Source: CAZYWA01 sp964650975 [NCBI: uncultured bacterium]
Lineage (GTDB): Bacteria > JADJOY01
Reading direction: 5' to 3'
NCBI GenBank assembly: GCA_964650975.1
Contig: CAZYWA010000067.1
Span: forward strand, 5,461 to 21,688
DNA length: 16,228 bases
The notes below the pieces were generated by a model. It saw only the letters and a program-made list of their open reading frames with translations, had not been told where the DNA came from and searched no databases. This document shows positions 8,894-15,247 of the stretch, one piece after another (the first letter of the stretch is position 1; the number at the start of each line of letters is the position of its first letter). The position numbers and the translations under genes are program-made.

Positions 8894-8920
8894 CGCTCGC
8901 GCGCGAGGGACCGCGCGCGC
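8894..8920 (-). repeat. REP-like unit, CG-stem variant (inverted partner)
   Basis: AGGGAC at 8906-8911 (GTCCCT on the minus strand) is flanked by alternating CG arms. The 27 bases are the exact reverse complement of 7249-7275. The unit lies in the 97-bp gap between ku and the MerR-TPR gene, 31 bases before the latter's start. In RNA it would form a strong hairpin in the leader of that gene. No T-tract follows. Confidence 0.7.
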
Positions 8921-8960
8921 AAAAGCCGGTACGTAACGCGGGGCGTCTCGCGCTAGAGCT

Positions 8961-9830
8961 TCAGGCCTTGGCGGCCTTCTTCTCCTTCGGTTCCTTGGCA
9001 GTGGGGGCGCTCTTCGCCTTGGCGGGCTTCTTTCCCTCGGGCGTGCCTTCCTTGGCGGCGCGATTGGCGAGGCTCTTCTTCAAGGCGTCCATGAGATCGA
9101 TGACCTGCGCCTGTTGCACCTGCGGGCCGACGGCGGTGATCTCCTTGCCCTCGACCTTCTGCTCGACGGCGGTGAGCACCCGCTGCCGGTACTCGTCCTC
9201 GTAGAGCTCGGGCTTGAACTCGGGGCTCGAAAGCTCGTCGATCAAGCGCAGCGCCAGGTCGAGCTCGCCGGGCTTCACCGAGGCGTTCTTGCCCTTGTCG
9301 ATCTCGCTGAAGTCGCGGACCTCGTCGGCGAAGTACATGGTGTGGAGCATCAGGCCGTCCTGGCTGGGGCGCACGATCACCAGGTTCTCCTTACCGCGCA
9401 TCACGAACTTGGCGAGCGCCACGCGGTTGGTCTTGACCATGGCGTCGCAGAGCAGCCGGTAGGCTTTCTCGCCGCCCTTGTCGGGACCGAGGTAATAGGT
9501 CTTCTCGAAGTAGATCGGGTCGACCTGATCGAGCGGCACGAACTGCGCGATGTCGATCGATTTCGACGCCTCGCCCTCGAGCTGCTTGAGCTCGTCCTCG
9601 CTGAAGCGCACGTACTGGTCCTTGCTGAACTCGTAGCCCTTCACGAGGCTCGCGCGATCCAGCACCTCGTTGCACGCCGGACAGATCTGCTGCTGCTTGA
9701 TCCGTCCGCCGCACTTGGCGTGAAGCTGATTGAAGGAGACGCCCGCCGACGAGGCGGCCGTGTACATCTTCACGGGGATCGAGACGAGCCCGAACGAGAG
9801 GGTGCCGGATCCGGTCGAGTGAGCAGGCAT
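8961..9830 (-). CDS. ku: Ku protein, bacterial NHEJ end-binding factor
   Basis: Start chosen at the ATG at 9830, because AGGAG lies 8 bases upstream; an in-frame TTG at 9851 would add seven residues but has no such site. The 289-residue protein is a standard bacterial Ku: G-T-L-S-F-G-L-V-S-I-P-V-K-M-Y at the N-terminus, then H37-x2-C40 and C50-P-A-C53, which form a zinc-ribbon-like cluster known in many bacterial Ku proteins, and the core beta-barrel and bridge region to about residue 245. The C-terminal 35 residues are a Lys/Ala-rich basic tail, which in other bacteria tunes DNA binding. Ku forms a ring homodimer on double-strand ends and recruits LigD, whose gene diverges from it here across 88 bp. 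Confidence 0.97.
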   Translation of the reverse strand: MPAHSTGSGTLSFGLVSIPVKMYTAASSAGVSFNQLHAKCGGRIKQQQICPACNEVLDRASLVKGYEFSKDQYVRFSEDELKQLEGEASKSIDIAQFVPLDQVDPIYFEKTYYLGPDKGGEKAYRLLCDAMVKTNRVALAKFVMRGKENLVIVRPSQDGLMLHTMYFADEVRDFSEIDKGKNASVKPGELDLALRLIDELSSPEFKPELYEDEYRQRVLTAVEQKVEGKEITAVGPQVQQAQVIDLMDALKKSLANRAAKEGTPEGKKPAKAKSAPTAKEPKEKKAAKA

Positions 9831-9918
9831 GGTCGATTCTCCTCGGCCCAACGCGGGGCCAACCGGCAGTGTACGACGGATGCTCGGCTATGCTCAATCC
9901 TTTCGGTAGCATAGGGGC
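9831..9918. promoter_or_regulatory. Divergent ku/ligD promoter region with inverted repeat
   Basis: CTATGCT (9888-9894) and AGCATAG (9908-9914) form a perfect 7-bp inverted repeat with a 13-bp spacer. Each arm reads TATGCT on one strand, a passable -10 hexamer pointing toward ligD (plus) and toward ku (minus). No clear -35 boxes are seen. The symmetry suggests an operator or two back-to-back -10 elements that would couple expression of ku and ligD. AGGAG for ku is at 9839-9843. Confidence 0.5.
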
Positions 9919-12684
9919 ATGACGGTCGGGAGGGAGGTGGCGCCTCGCGCGCCCGCGCAGCTCGAGGCGTATCGGAAGAAGCGCGATCCGGCGCGGACGC
10001 CGGAGCCGTTCGGCGAGCACGCGGCCCCTGCGCCGCGGCTGCCGCGGGTGCTGGCGCCCTTGGGGGGCCCGCGGTTCGTGGTGCAGAAGCACTGGGCGCG
10101 GGCGCTTCACTACGATTTCCGGCTCGAGCTCGATCATGTGCTCAAGAGCTGGTCGGTGCCCAAGGGGCCGTCGGTGCACGTCGAGGAGAAGCGCCTCGCG
10201 GTGCACGTCGAGGACCATCCGCTCGAATACGCCGATTTCGAGGGGGTGATCCCGTCGGGCAACTACGGCGCCGGCTCGGTGATCGTGTGGGATCGCGGCT
10301 GGTTCGGCACGTTCAAGGACGAAGACCTGCTGGCGCAGTACGCGCGCGGCAAGCTCGAGCTCGAGCTGCACGGCCTCAAGCTGCGTGGGCGCTGGACGCT
10401 GGTGCGGATGGGCGGCAAGGAAAGGGAGTGGCTGCTGCTCAAGAAGGCCGACGGGGCGGCGGGCGAGATCGAGGCCGTCGAGCAATACCCGGAATCGGTG
10501 ATCTCGGGGCTCACCGTCGAGGAAATGCGCGATGCACCCGGCACGCTGGCGGCGCTTCGCGAGCGGCTTGGCTCGCTGGAAGCGCCCGAGCACGCCGTCT
10601 CGCTCGGTCAGGCGAGCCTCATGCTGGCGACGCTCGCCGAGCACCCGCCGAGCGGTGCCGGCTGGTGCTTCGAGATCAAGTACGACGGCGTGCGTGTGCT
10701 GGCGTTTCGCGACGGCGAGGAGGTCCGCATGGCCGGGCGCAGCGGCGAGGACATCACCGCGCGCTATCCGGAGGTCGCGGCCGCGCTGCGCGGTCTCGCG
10801 GTGCCGCGCTTTCTACTCGACGGCGAGATCATCGCCGAGGACGAGCGCGGCCGTCCGAGCTTCCAGCATCTCCAGGCGCGCATGGGACTCTCGAAGCCGC
10901 GCGACATCGAATCGGCGCGCGCGCGCGTGCCGGTGCGCGGAGTCTTCTTCGATTGCCTGAGCGCCGAAGGCCACGACCTCCGGAAGCTGCCTCTCGAGCA
11001 CCGGAAGGAGATTCTCGCTCGCGTCGTGCCGCCGCTCGGACCGGCCCAGCGATGCGACCACGTGCTCGAGCACGGCGAGGCGTTCCTGGAAGTCGTCACG
11101 GAGATGGGCCTCGAGGGAATCGTCGCGAAGCGTCTCGCGAGCGCCTACGTGGGCCGACGCTCGCCCGACTGGATCAAGGTCAAGAGCGAGCGCCAGCAGG
11201 AGTTCGTGATCGGCGGCTACACCGATCCGCAAGGCTCACGCGCCGGCTTCGGCGCGCTCCACGTGGGCCTCTACGACGGAACCAAGCTGGTCTACGTGAC
11301 CAAGGTCGGCACCGGGTTCGACGCGAAGGAGATCAGGCGCCTGCGCCAAGAGCTCGATCCGCTGGCGCGCGAGACGTCGCCCTTCGACGAAAGGACGCCC
11401 ACCGGCCGCGGCCACCACTGGGTCGAGCCGCGGCTGGTCTGCGAAGTGCGCTTTGCCGAGTGGACCCGCGACGGCGGATTGCGCGCGCCGGTCTACCTCG
11501 GGCAGCGCTTCGACATCCGCCCCGAGGATTGCAAGCGCGAGCAGCCGATCGACGTGGAGCCTCAGTTGGAGGGCGGCGATACTTCGCCGCCGCAGACGTC
11601 GGCCGAGGAACCGAGCGCCGCGTCCGCGACCAAGCCGGGGCCGAAAGGCTCTCGAACACGCGCCCGGAGGGCTGCGGTCCCTCGCAGCCGCAGCGCCACC
11701 GCGCCGTCCGTCGCCGCGGACGCGAAGGATCGCGTCCCTCCGCCGGCACCCGAGCCGCCGCCCGCGCCCCACGAGCCGGTGCGCCTCACCAATCTCAAGA
11801 AAGTGTTCTGGCCCGAGGGCTACACCAAGGGCGATCTCATCGACTACTACGTGACCGTCGCGCCGCACCTGCTGCCGTACCTGCGTGATCGGCCCGTGGT
11901 GCTCACGCGCTACCCCGACGGCATCGACGGCAAATCCTTCTTCCAGAAAGACGCGCCGGTCTACGTCCCGGACTGGATCCGCACCGAGACCATCCACTCG
12001 GACGACGCGGGCCGCGACATCCGCTACTTCGTGATCGACGACGAGGAGTCGCTGCGCTATGTCGCGAACCTGGGCACGATTCCGCTGCACGTGTGGCCGT
12101 CGCGCGCCGGCTCGCTCGATCATCCCGACTGGATGGTGATCGATCTCGATCCCAAGGGCGCGCCCTTCAGCCACGTCGTGCAAGTGGCGCGCGCGCTCAA
12201 GACGATCCTCGACGAGCTCGGCTTGCCGGGCTACCCGAAGACCTCCGGCGCCACGGGCCTGCACGTGCTGATCCCGATGGGCCAGCGCTACTCGGACGAG
12301 GACACGCGCACCTTCGCGCGCGTGCTCGCGACGCTCACCGTCGAGGCGGTCCCCGAAATCTCGACGATCACGCGCGCGATCCGCGGCCGCGGCGGCAAGG
12401 TGTACGTGGATTTCGGTCAGAACGGCGCCGGCAACACCATCGTCGGACCGTACTCGCTGCGGCCGCTGCCGGGCGCACCCGCGTCGTGTCCGCTACGCTG
12501 GGACGAGGTCAACGCGCGGCTCGATCCGGCGAAGTTCACGATGAAGACGTTGCCGAAGCGGTTCGAGCACATGCCCGATCCGCTGCTGCCGGTCTTGGGG
12601 CCAGGTGTGGACATGGGCGCGGCGATCGCGGCGATCGAACGGCGCATGGCGGACGCGCCCGCCGGCAAGAAGGATCGGACGTGA
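9919..12684 (+). CDS. ligD: LigD, multifunctional NHEJ DNA ligase (phosphoesterase-ligase-polymerase)
   Basis: The 921 residues have the order phosphoesterase, ligase, polymerase, as in Pseudomonas LigD and unlike the mycobacterial order. Phosphoesterase (about 15-200): F53-V-V-Q-K-H58, H64-Y-D66-F-R-L-E and E-D-H100-P, the known 3'-end-healing residues. ATP-dependent ligase (about 225-540): lysine nucleophile K254 in K-Y-D-G-V-R, D-G-E-I-I, E-G-I-V-A-K and W-I-K-V-K. Archaeo-eukaryotic-primase-like polymerase (about 620-905): D742-L-D744-P, S-G-A-T-G-L-H-V and D831 as the third metal ligand. All key residues are present. The enzyme fills, trims and seals Ku-bound ends. Odd: the ligase-polymerase linker (about 560-620) contains two REP-like repeat units in frame (11665-11742). 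The spacing of GGGG to the ATG is too short for a normal ribosome site, so initiation may be weak or nearly leaderless. Confidence 0.97.
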   Translation: MTVGREVAPRAPAQLEAYRKKRDPARTPEPFGEHAAPAPRLPRVLAPLGGPRFVVQKHWARALHYDFRLELDHVLKSWSVPKGPSVHVEEKRLAVHVEDHPLEYADFEGVIPSGNYGAGSVIVWDRGWFGTFKDEDLLAQYARGKLELELHGLKLRGRWTLVRMGGKEREWLLLKKADGAAGEIEAVEQYPESVISGLTVEEMRDAPGTLAALRERLGSLEAPEHAVSLGQASLMLATLAEHPPSGAGWCFEIKYDGVRVLAFRDGEEVRMAGRSGEDITARYPEVAAALRGLAVPRFLLDGEIIAEDERGRPSFQHLQARMGLSKPRDIESARARVPVRGVFFDCLSAEGHDLRKLPLEHRKEILARVVPPLGPAQRCDHVLEHGEAFLEVVTEMGLEGIVAKRLASAYVGRRSPDWIKVKSERQQEFVIGGYTDPQGSRAGFGALHVGLYDGTKLVYVTKVGTGFDAKEIRRLRQELDPLARETSPFDERTPTGRGHHWVEPRLVCEVRFAEWTRDGGLRAPVYLGQRFDIRPEDCKREQPIDVEPQLEGGDTSPPQTSAEEPSAASATKPGPKGSRTRARRAAVPRSRSATAPSVAADAKDRVPPPAPEPPPAPHEPVRLTNLKKVFWPEGYTKGDLIDYYVTVAPHLLPYLRDRPVVLTRYPDGIDGKSFFQKDAPVYVPDWIRTETIHSDDAGRDIRYFVIDDEESLRYVANLGTIPLHVWPSRAGSLDHPDWMVIDLDPKGAPFSHVVQVARALKTILDELGLPGYPKTSGATGLHVLIPMGQRYSDEDTRTFARVLATLTVEAVPEISTITRAIRGRGGKVYVDFGQNGAGNTIVGPYSLRPLPGAPASCPLRWDEVNARLDPAKFTMKTLPKRFEHMPDPLLPVLGPGVDMGAAIAAIERRMADAPAGKKDRT
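11665..11742. repeat. BIME-like doublet 2, inside the ligD reading frame
   Basis: Plus unit 11665-11695 (arms GGCTGCG/CGCAGCC, loop GTCCCT) is identical over 31 bases to 14171-14201. Minus unit 11712-11742 keeps perfect arms GGACGCG/CGCGTCC, but its loop has decayed to ATCCTT on the unit strand. Tails face each other across 16 bases, exactly as in 15146-15223. Translated as part of LigD it gives roughly residues 583-608 (R-R-A-A-V-P-R-S-R-S to A-D-A-K-D-R-V-P-P) without stop or frameshift. Confidence 0.8.
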
Positions 12685-13355
12685 CGCCGGTGAAGGAGCT
12701 GCGCTTCGCGGTCAGCGCTCGCGCGGGCGAGGTGTCGGCGATCCTGATTCGTCCGCCGAAATCACGCTTGCTCTTGGTGCTCGCGCACGGAGCCGGCGCA
12801 GGCATGCGGCACCGCTTCATGGAAGAGGCGGCCACGACGCTTGCATCGCGCGGCATCGCCACATTTCGCTATCAATTCCCCTACACGGAGAAGGGCGGCA
12901 AGCGGCCCGATCCGCAACCGGTGTTGCTCGCCACGGTGCGCGCGGCGGTGGCCGCGGCGCACGCGGTGGCGGAGGACTTGCCGCTACTCGCCGGCGGAAA
13001 GTCGATGGGCGGGCGAATGACTTCGCTCACCGCGTCCGAGGAGCCGCTCCCGAACGTGAAGGGATTGGTGTTCTTCGGTTTCCCGCTGCACGCGGCGGGA
13101 TCGCCCGGATCGTCGCGAGGCGATCACCTGCAGAACGTGACCGTGCCGATGCTCTTCCTGCAGGGCTCGCGCGACAAGCTCGCCGACCTGACGCTCTTGC
13201 GCCCGATCGCCCTGCGCCTCGGCGCGCGCGGCACGCTCCACGTCATCGACGACGCCGACCACTCGTTCGCCGTCCCGAAACGCACGGGCCGCGACACCAG
13301 CGCCATCTTGGCGGAGCTGGCCGAAGCGACCGCGTCGTGGGCGGAGCGAACATGA
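12681..13355 (+). CDS. Alpha/beta hydrolase of the KANL3/Tex30-like (dienelactone-hydrolase-like) type
   Basis: The GTG start overlaps the ligD stop by four bases (GTGA), with AAGGA six bases upstream. The 224-residue single-domain cytoplasmic hydrolase has H-G-A-G-A-G-M near the oxyanion site, F-P-Y-T-E-K-G-G-K-R-P-D, nucleophile S108 in G-G-K-S-M-G-G-R, acid D165 in L-Q-G-S-R-D and base H194 in D-D-A-D-H-S-F: a full catalytic triad. The substrate is unknown; this subfamily has no well-defined reaction. Tight coupling to ligD and to the next gene suggests one mRNA, but a repair role is not shown by the sequence itself. Confidence 0.88.
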   Translation: MTPVKELRFAVSARAGEVSAILIRPPKSRLLLVLAHGAGAGMRHRFMEEAATTLASRGIATFRYQFPYTEKGGKRPDPQPVLLATVRAAVAAAHAVAEDLPLLAGGKSMGGRMTSLTASEEPLPNVKGLVFFGFPLHAAGSPGSSRGDHLQNVTVPMLFLQGSRDKLADLTLLRPIALRLGARGTLHVIDDADHSFAVPKRTGRDTSAILAELAEATASWAERT

Positions 13356-14080
13356 GCGCCGCACGAGAGGACGAGATTCCGATGCGACTACGCGCCGGCT
13401 CGAGCGGTTGGTCCTACCCGCAATGGAAAGGCCACTTCTATCCCGAGAAGCTCGCCGCCAAGGACATGCTGCATTACTACGCCGAGCGCCTCGCCACGGT
13501 GGAGGTCAACAACACCTACTACCGCATGCCGAAGCCGGGCGTGCTCGAAGGGTGGGCCGGCGAAGTACCCGACGGTTTCTCGTTCGTGCTCAAGGCGCCG
13601 CAGCAGATCACCCATTTCCGGCGGCTTCGCGACGTCGGCGACGCGGTCGCCTACTTCCTGAAGACCGCGGCGGTGCTGGGACCCAAGCTGGGCCCGATCT
13701 TCGCGCAGCTGCCGCCCAACATGAAGAAGGACGTGCCGCTGCTCGCCGACTTCGCGAACCTGATCCCGAGCGGCACTCGCCTCTCGATCGAGTTCCGGAA
13801 CCCGTCGTGGTTCGACGACGAGGTCTTTGCACTCCTCCGCGAGCGCGGCATCGCGCTCTGCGTCGCCGACACCGAGAAGGCCGACGGCCAGCTCGTGCCG
13901 ACGGCCGACTGGGGGTACGCGCGCCTGCGCCGCGACACCTATTCCGATGACGAGCTGCGCTCCTGGGCCGAGCGCCTGCGCGCGCAGCCGTGGAACGAGC
14001 TCTTCGTGTTCTTCAAGCACGAAGACGAAGGCGCCGCGGCCAAGCTCGCGATGCGGCTCGGCGAGCTGTGGACTCCGTAA
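13352..14080 (+). CDS. DUF72 (YecE-like) family protein
   Basis: The ATG overlaps the preceding stop (ATGA), with GGAG five bases upstream. A second in-frame ATG at 13382 fits the family's usual N-terminus better, so the first ten residues are uncertain. The 242-residue protein shows the DUF72 signatures: G-S-S-G-W-S-Y-P-Q-W-K-G-H-F-Y-P, Y-Y-A-E-R-L-A-T-V-E-V-N-N-T-Y-Y-R, F-V-L-K-A-P-Q-Q-I-T-H, Q-L-P-P-N, E-F-R-N-P-S-W and V-F-F-K-H-E. Family structures are TIM barrels; the biochemical role is not established. Third gene of the probable ligD-hydrolase-DUF72 operon; no signal peptide or membrane segment. Confidence 0.92.
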   Translation: MSAAREDEIPMRLRAGSSGWSYPQWKGHFYPEKLAAKDMLHYYAERLATVEVNNTYYRMPKPGVLEGWAGEVPDGFSFVLKAPQQITHFRRLRDVGDAVAYFLKTAAVLGPKLGPIFAQLPPNMKKDVPLLADFANLIPSGTRLSIEFRNPSWFDDEVFALLRERGIALCVADTEKADGQLVPTADWGYARLRRDTYSDDELRSWAERLRAQPWNELFVFFKHEDEGAAAKLAMRLGELWTP

Positions 14081-14116
14081 TCGTGGAGGGCGGAGCTCCG
14101 CGCCGCCGCCGGACGA

Positions 14117-14209
14117 TCGAACGCTGCGGACGCGAGGGACCGCGTCCCTCCGGCCCGTCGAATCCGCATGCGGAGGGCTGCGGTCCCTCGCAGCCGCAGC
14201 GTCCCTCCG
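14117..14209. repeat. BIME-like doublet 3 with extra half unit
   Basis: Minus unit 14122-14152 (GGACGCG/CGCGTCC arms) and plus unit 14171-14201 (GGCTGCG/CGCAGCC arms) face head to head across 18 bases, the same arrangement as doublet 1 with the types exchanged between left and right. Bases 14199-14209 add a truncated minus-strand head (CGGAGGGACGC). The cluster fills the 130-bp junction where the DUF72 gene and the esterase gene converge, with no other content seen. It could act as a bidirectional terminator or mRNA stabiliser. Confidence 0.8.
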
Positions 14210-14210
14210 A

Positions 14211-15107
14211 TCAGGGATACGCCTGGAACCACGCCAGCACCTCGGTGGGCGCCGGCGGGATCCACTCGTGTCCCGCGTTCGGGTCGATCACCTCGCGGTG
14301 GGTGATGCCGTTCGCGGTGAGGGCGGCGGCGTACTCTTCCATCGTCGAGATCGGGTCGGTCAGGTCCTGCTGGCCGTGGAGGAAGAGGGTCGGTGGATGG
14401 TCGGGCGGGATCGGGCCGATCTGGCAGATCCATCCGGCGCAGGTCGCGTACGAGGCGCTTTCGATCGCGAGCGCCCGGAACTGCCCCTGGTACGAGATCG
14501 CCATGCGGCTCGTCATGTGGCCGCCGCTCGAGATGCCAGCAGCGTAGAGCCGGCCGCGATCGAGCGGGCCGAACGTGCCCGCGGCGATCTGATCGAGGAT
14601 CACCAGCATGAACGCGTGGTCGTTGGTCGAGTAGTAATCGGTGTCGATCAGGTTGTTGGTGTCCCATTCGCCGGCACCGTCGAGATGGGTTTCCGGTGTC
14701 AGCACCGCGTAGCCGTGATCGAGGAGCTGCTCGACGACCTGTGTCTGGCAATAGGCGCCGTACGGAGTGCCTTTCGACGCCTCCCAGGTGAACTGCGCCG
14801 AGATGAACGATCCCTGGAACATGATCACGGTGGGCCAGCCGTGCGCGGGCGGCGTGCCGGCGGGCGCCTCGAAATGGACTTCGCGGTGCTCGCCCTCGAT
14901 GTCGAACGCGACGGTCTGGTACGGGCACGCGAGATCGAGCCCGTTCAGGTAGCAGAGCGACCCCGGCGGCACCGGATCGGGGTCGGGAATACAGGTGGCG
15001 CCGCTGCTCAGGAAAGCCAGCACGGCGACGGCGAAGACGCCGCTGAGCGGTGCCGAAAACGCTTGCCGACGGAAGCGACGAGGGAAGAAACGACGAGGTC
15101 CGCGCAT
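14211..15107 (-). CDS. Exported alpha/beta hydrolase, PHB-depolymerase/esterase-like
   Basis: The 298-residue protein starts with a basic, arginine-rich N-terminus (1-15) and a hydrophobic stretch (about 20-34) ending S-S-G-A-T-C39: an export signal. C39 could be a lipidation site, but G-A-T-C lacks the usual Leu at -3. The mature part has an oxyanion-region F-Q-G-S, nucleophile S193 in G-I-S-S-G-G, D248 in H-G-Q-Q-D and H280 in N-A-G-H-E-W, the triad of esterases related to extracellular polyhydroxybutyrate depolymerases and feruloyl esterases. Several cysteines (52, 61, 120, 223, 228) fit disulfides outside the cytoplasm. GAGGAG lies only 3 bases before the ATG. Substrate not predictable; no link to the repair genes is visible. 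Confidence 0.82.
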   Translation of the reverse strand: MRGPRRFFPRRFRRQAFSAPLSGVFAVAVLAFLSSGATCIPDPDPVPPGSLCYLNGLDLACPYQTVAFDIEGEHREVHFEAPAGTPPAHGWPTVIMFQGSFISAQFTWEASKGTPYGAYCQTQVVEQLLDHGYAVLTPETHLDGAGEWDTNNLIDTDYYSTNDHAFMLVILDQIAAGTFGPLDRGRLYAAGISSGGHMTSRMAISYQGQFRALAIESASYATCAGWICQIGPIPPDHPPTLFLHGQQDLTDPISTMEEYAAALTANGITHREVIDPNAGHEWIPPAPTEVLAWFQAYP

Positions 15108-15145
15108 GCGCTCCTCAACGATGCGGGGTTCGGACCCTTATACAA
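15108..15145 (-). promoter_or_regulatory. Possible promoter/leader of the esterase gene
   Basis: On the minus strand TATAAG (15142 down to 15137) is a good -10 hexamer, about 30 bases before the start codon, and GAGGAG follows at 15116-15111. The expected -35 region falls inside the repeat unit 15146-15176 and does not resemble TTGACA. Confidence 0.4.
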
Positions 15146-15223
15146 CGGAGGGACGCGGTCCCTCGCGTCCACGGCGATCGATCGAGAGCCGGCGCGGCGG
15201 CGGCGAGGGACCGCTGCCCTCCG
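15146..15223. repeat. BIME-like doublet 4, two units tail to tail
   Basis: Plus unit 15146-15176 has arms GGACGCG/CGCGTCC. Minus unit 15193-15223 has arms GGCAGCG/CGCCGCC on its own strand, with one A-C mismatch. Both have the GTCCCT loop and outward-facing CGGAGGG heads, with a 16-base gap as in the ligD doublet. The doublet occupies the 140-bp space between the EAL gene's end and the esterase gene's start. The remaining bases up to 15247 show nothing else. Confidence 0.78.
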
Positions 15224-15247
15224 AGGCGAGGGCGCGCACGCCCACGA

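Noticed and set aside
8883-8894. GATCGATC-rich tails next to several repeat units
   Set aside because: CGATCG is common throughout this GC-rich sequence and the distance to the units varies, so it is not a demonstrable part of the repeat.
11236-12264. A long minus-strand frame opposite ligD
   Set aside because: Antisense shadow; the plus frame contains the ligase and polymerase catalytic residues.
7126-15223. Repeats as a CRISPR array or transposon ends
   Set aside because: Units are paired palindromes in alternating orientation, not regularly spaced direct repeats with unique spacers, and no cas or transposase gene is present.
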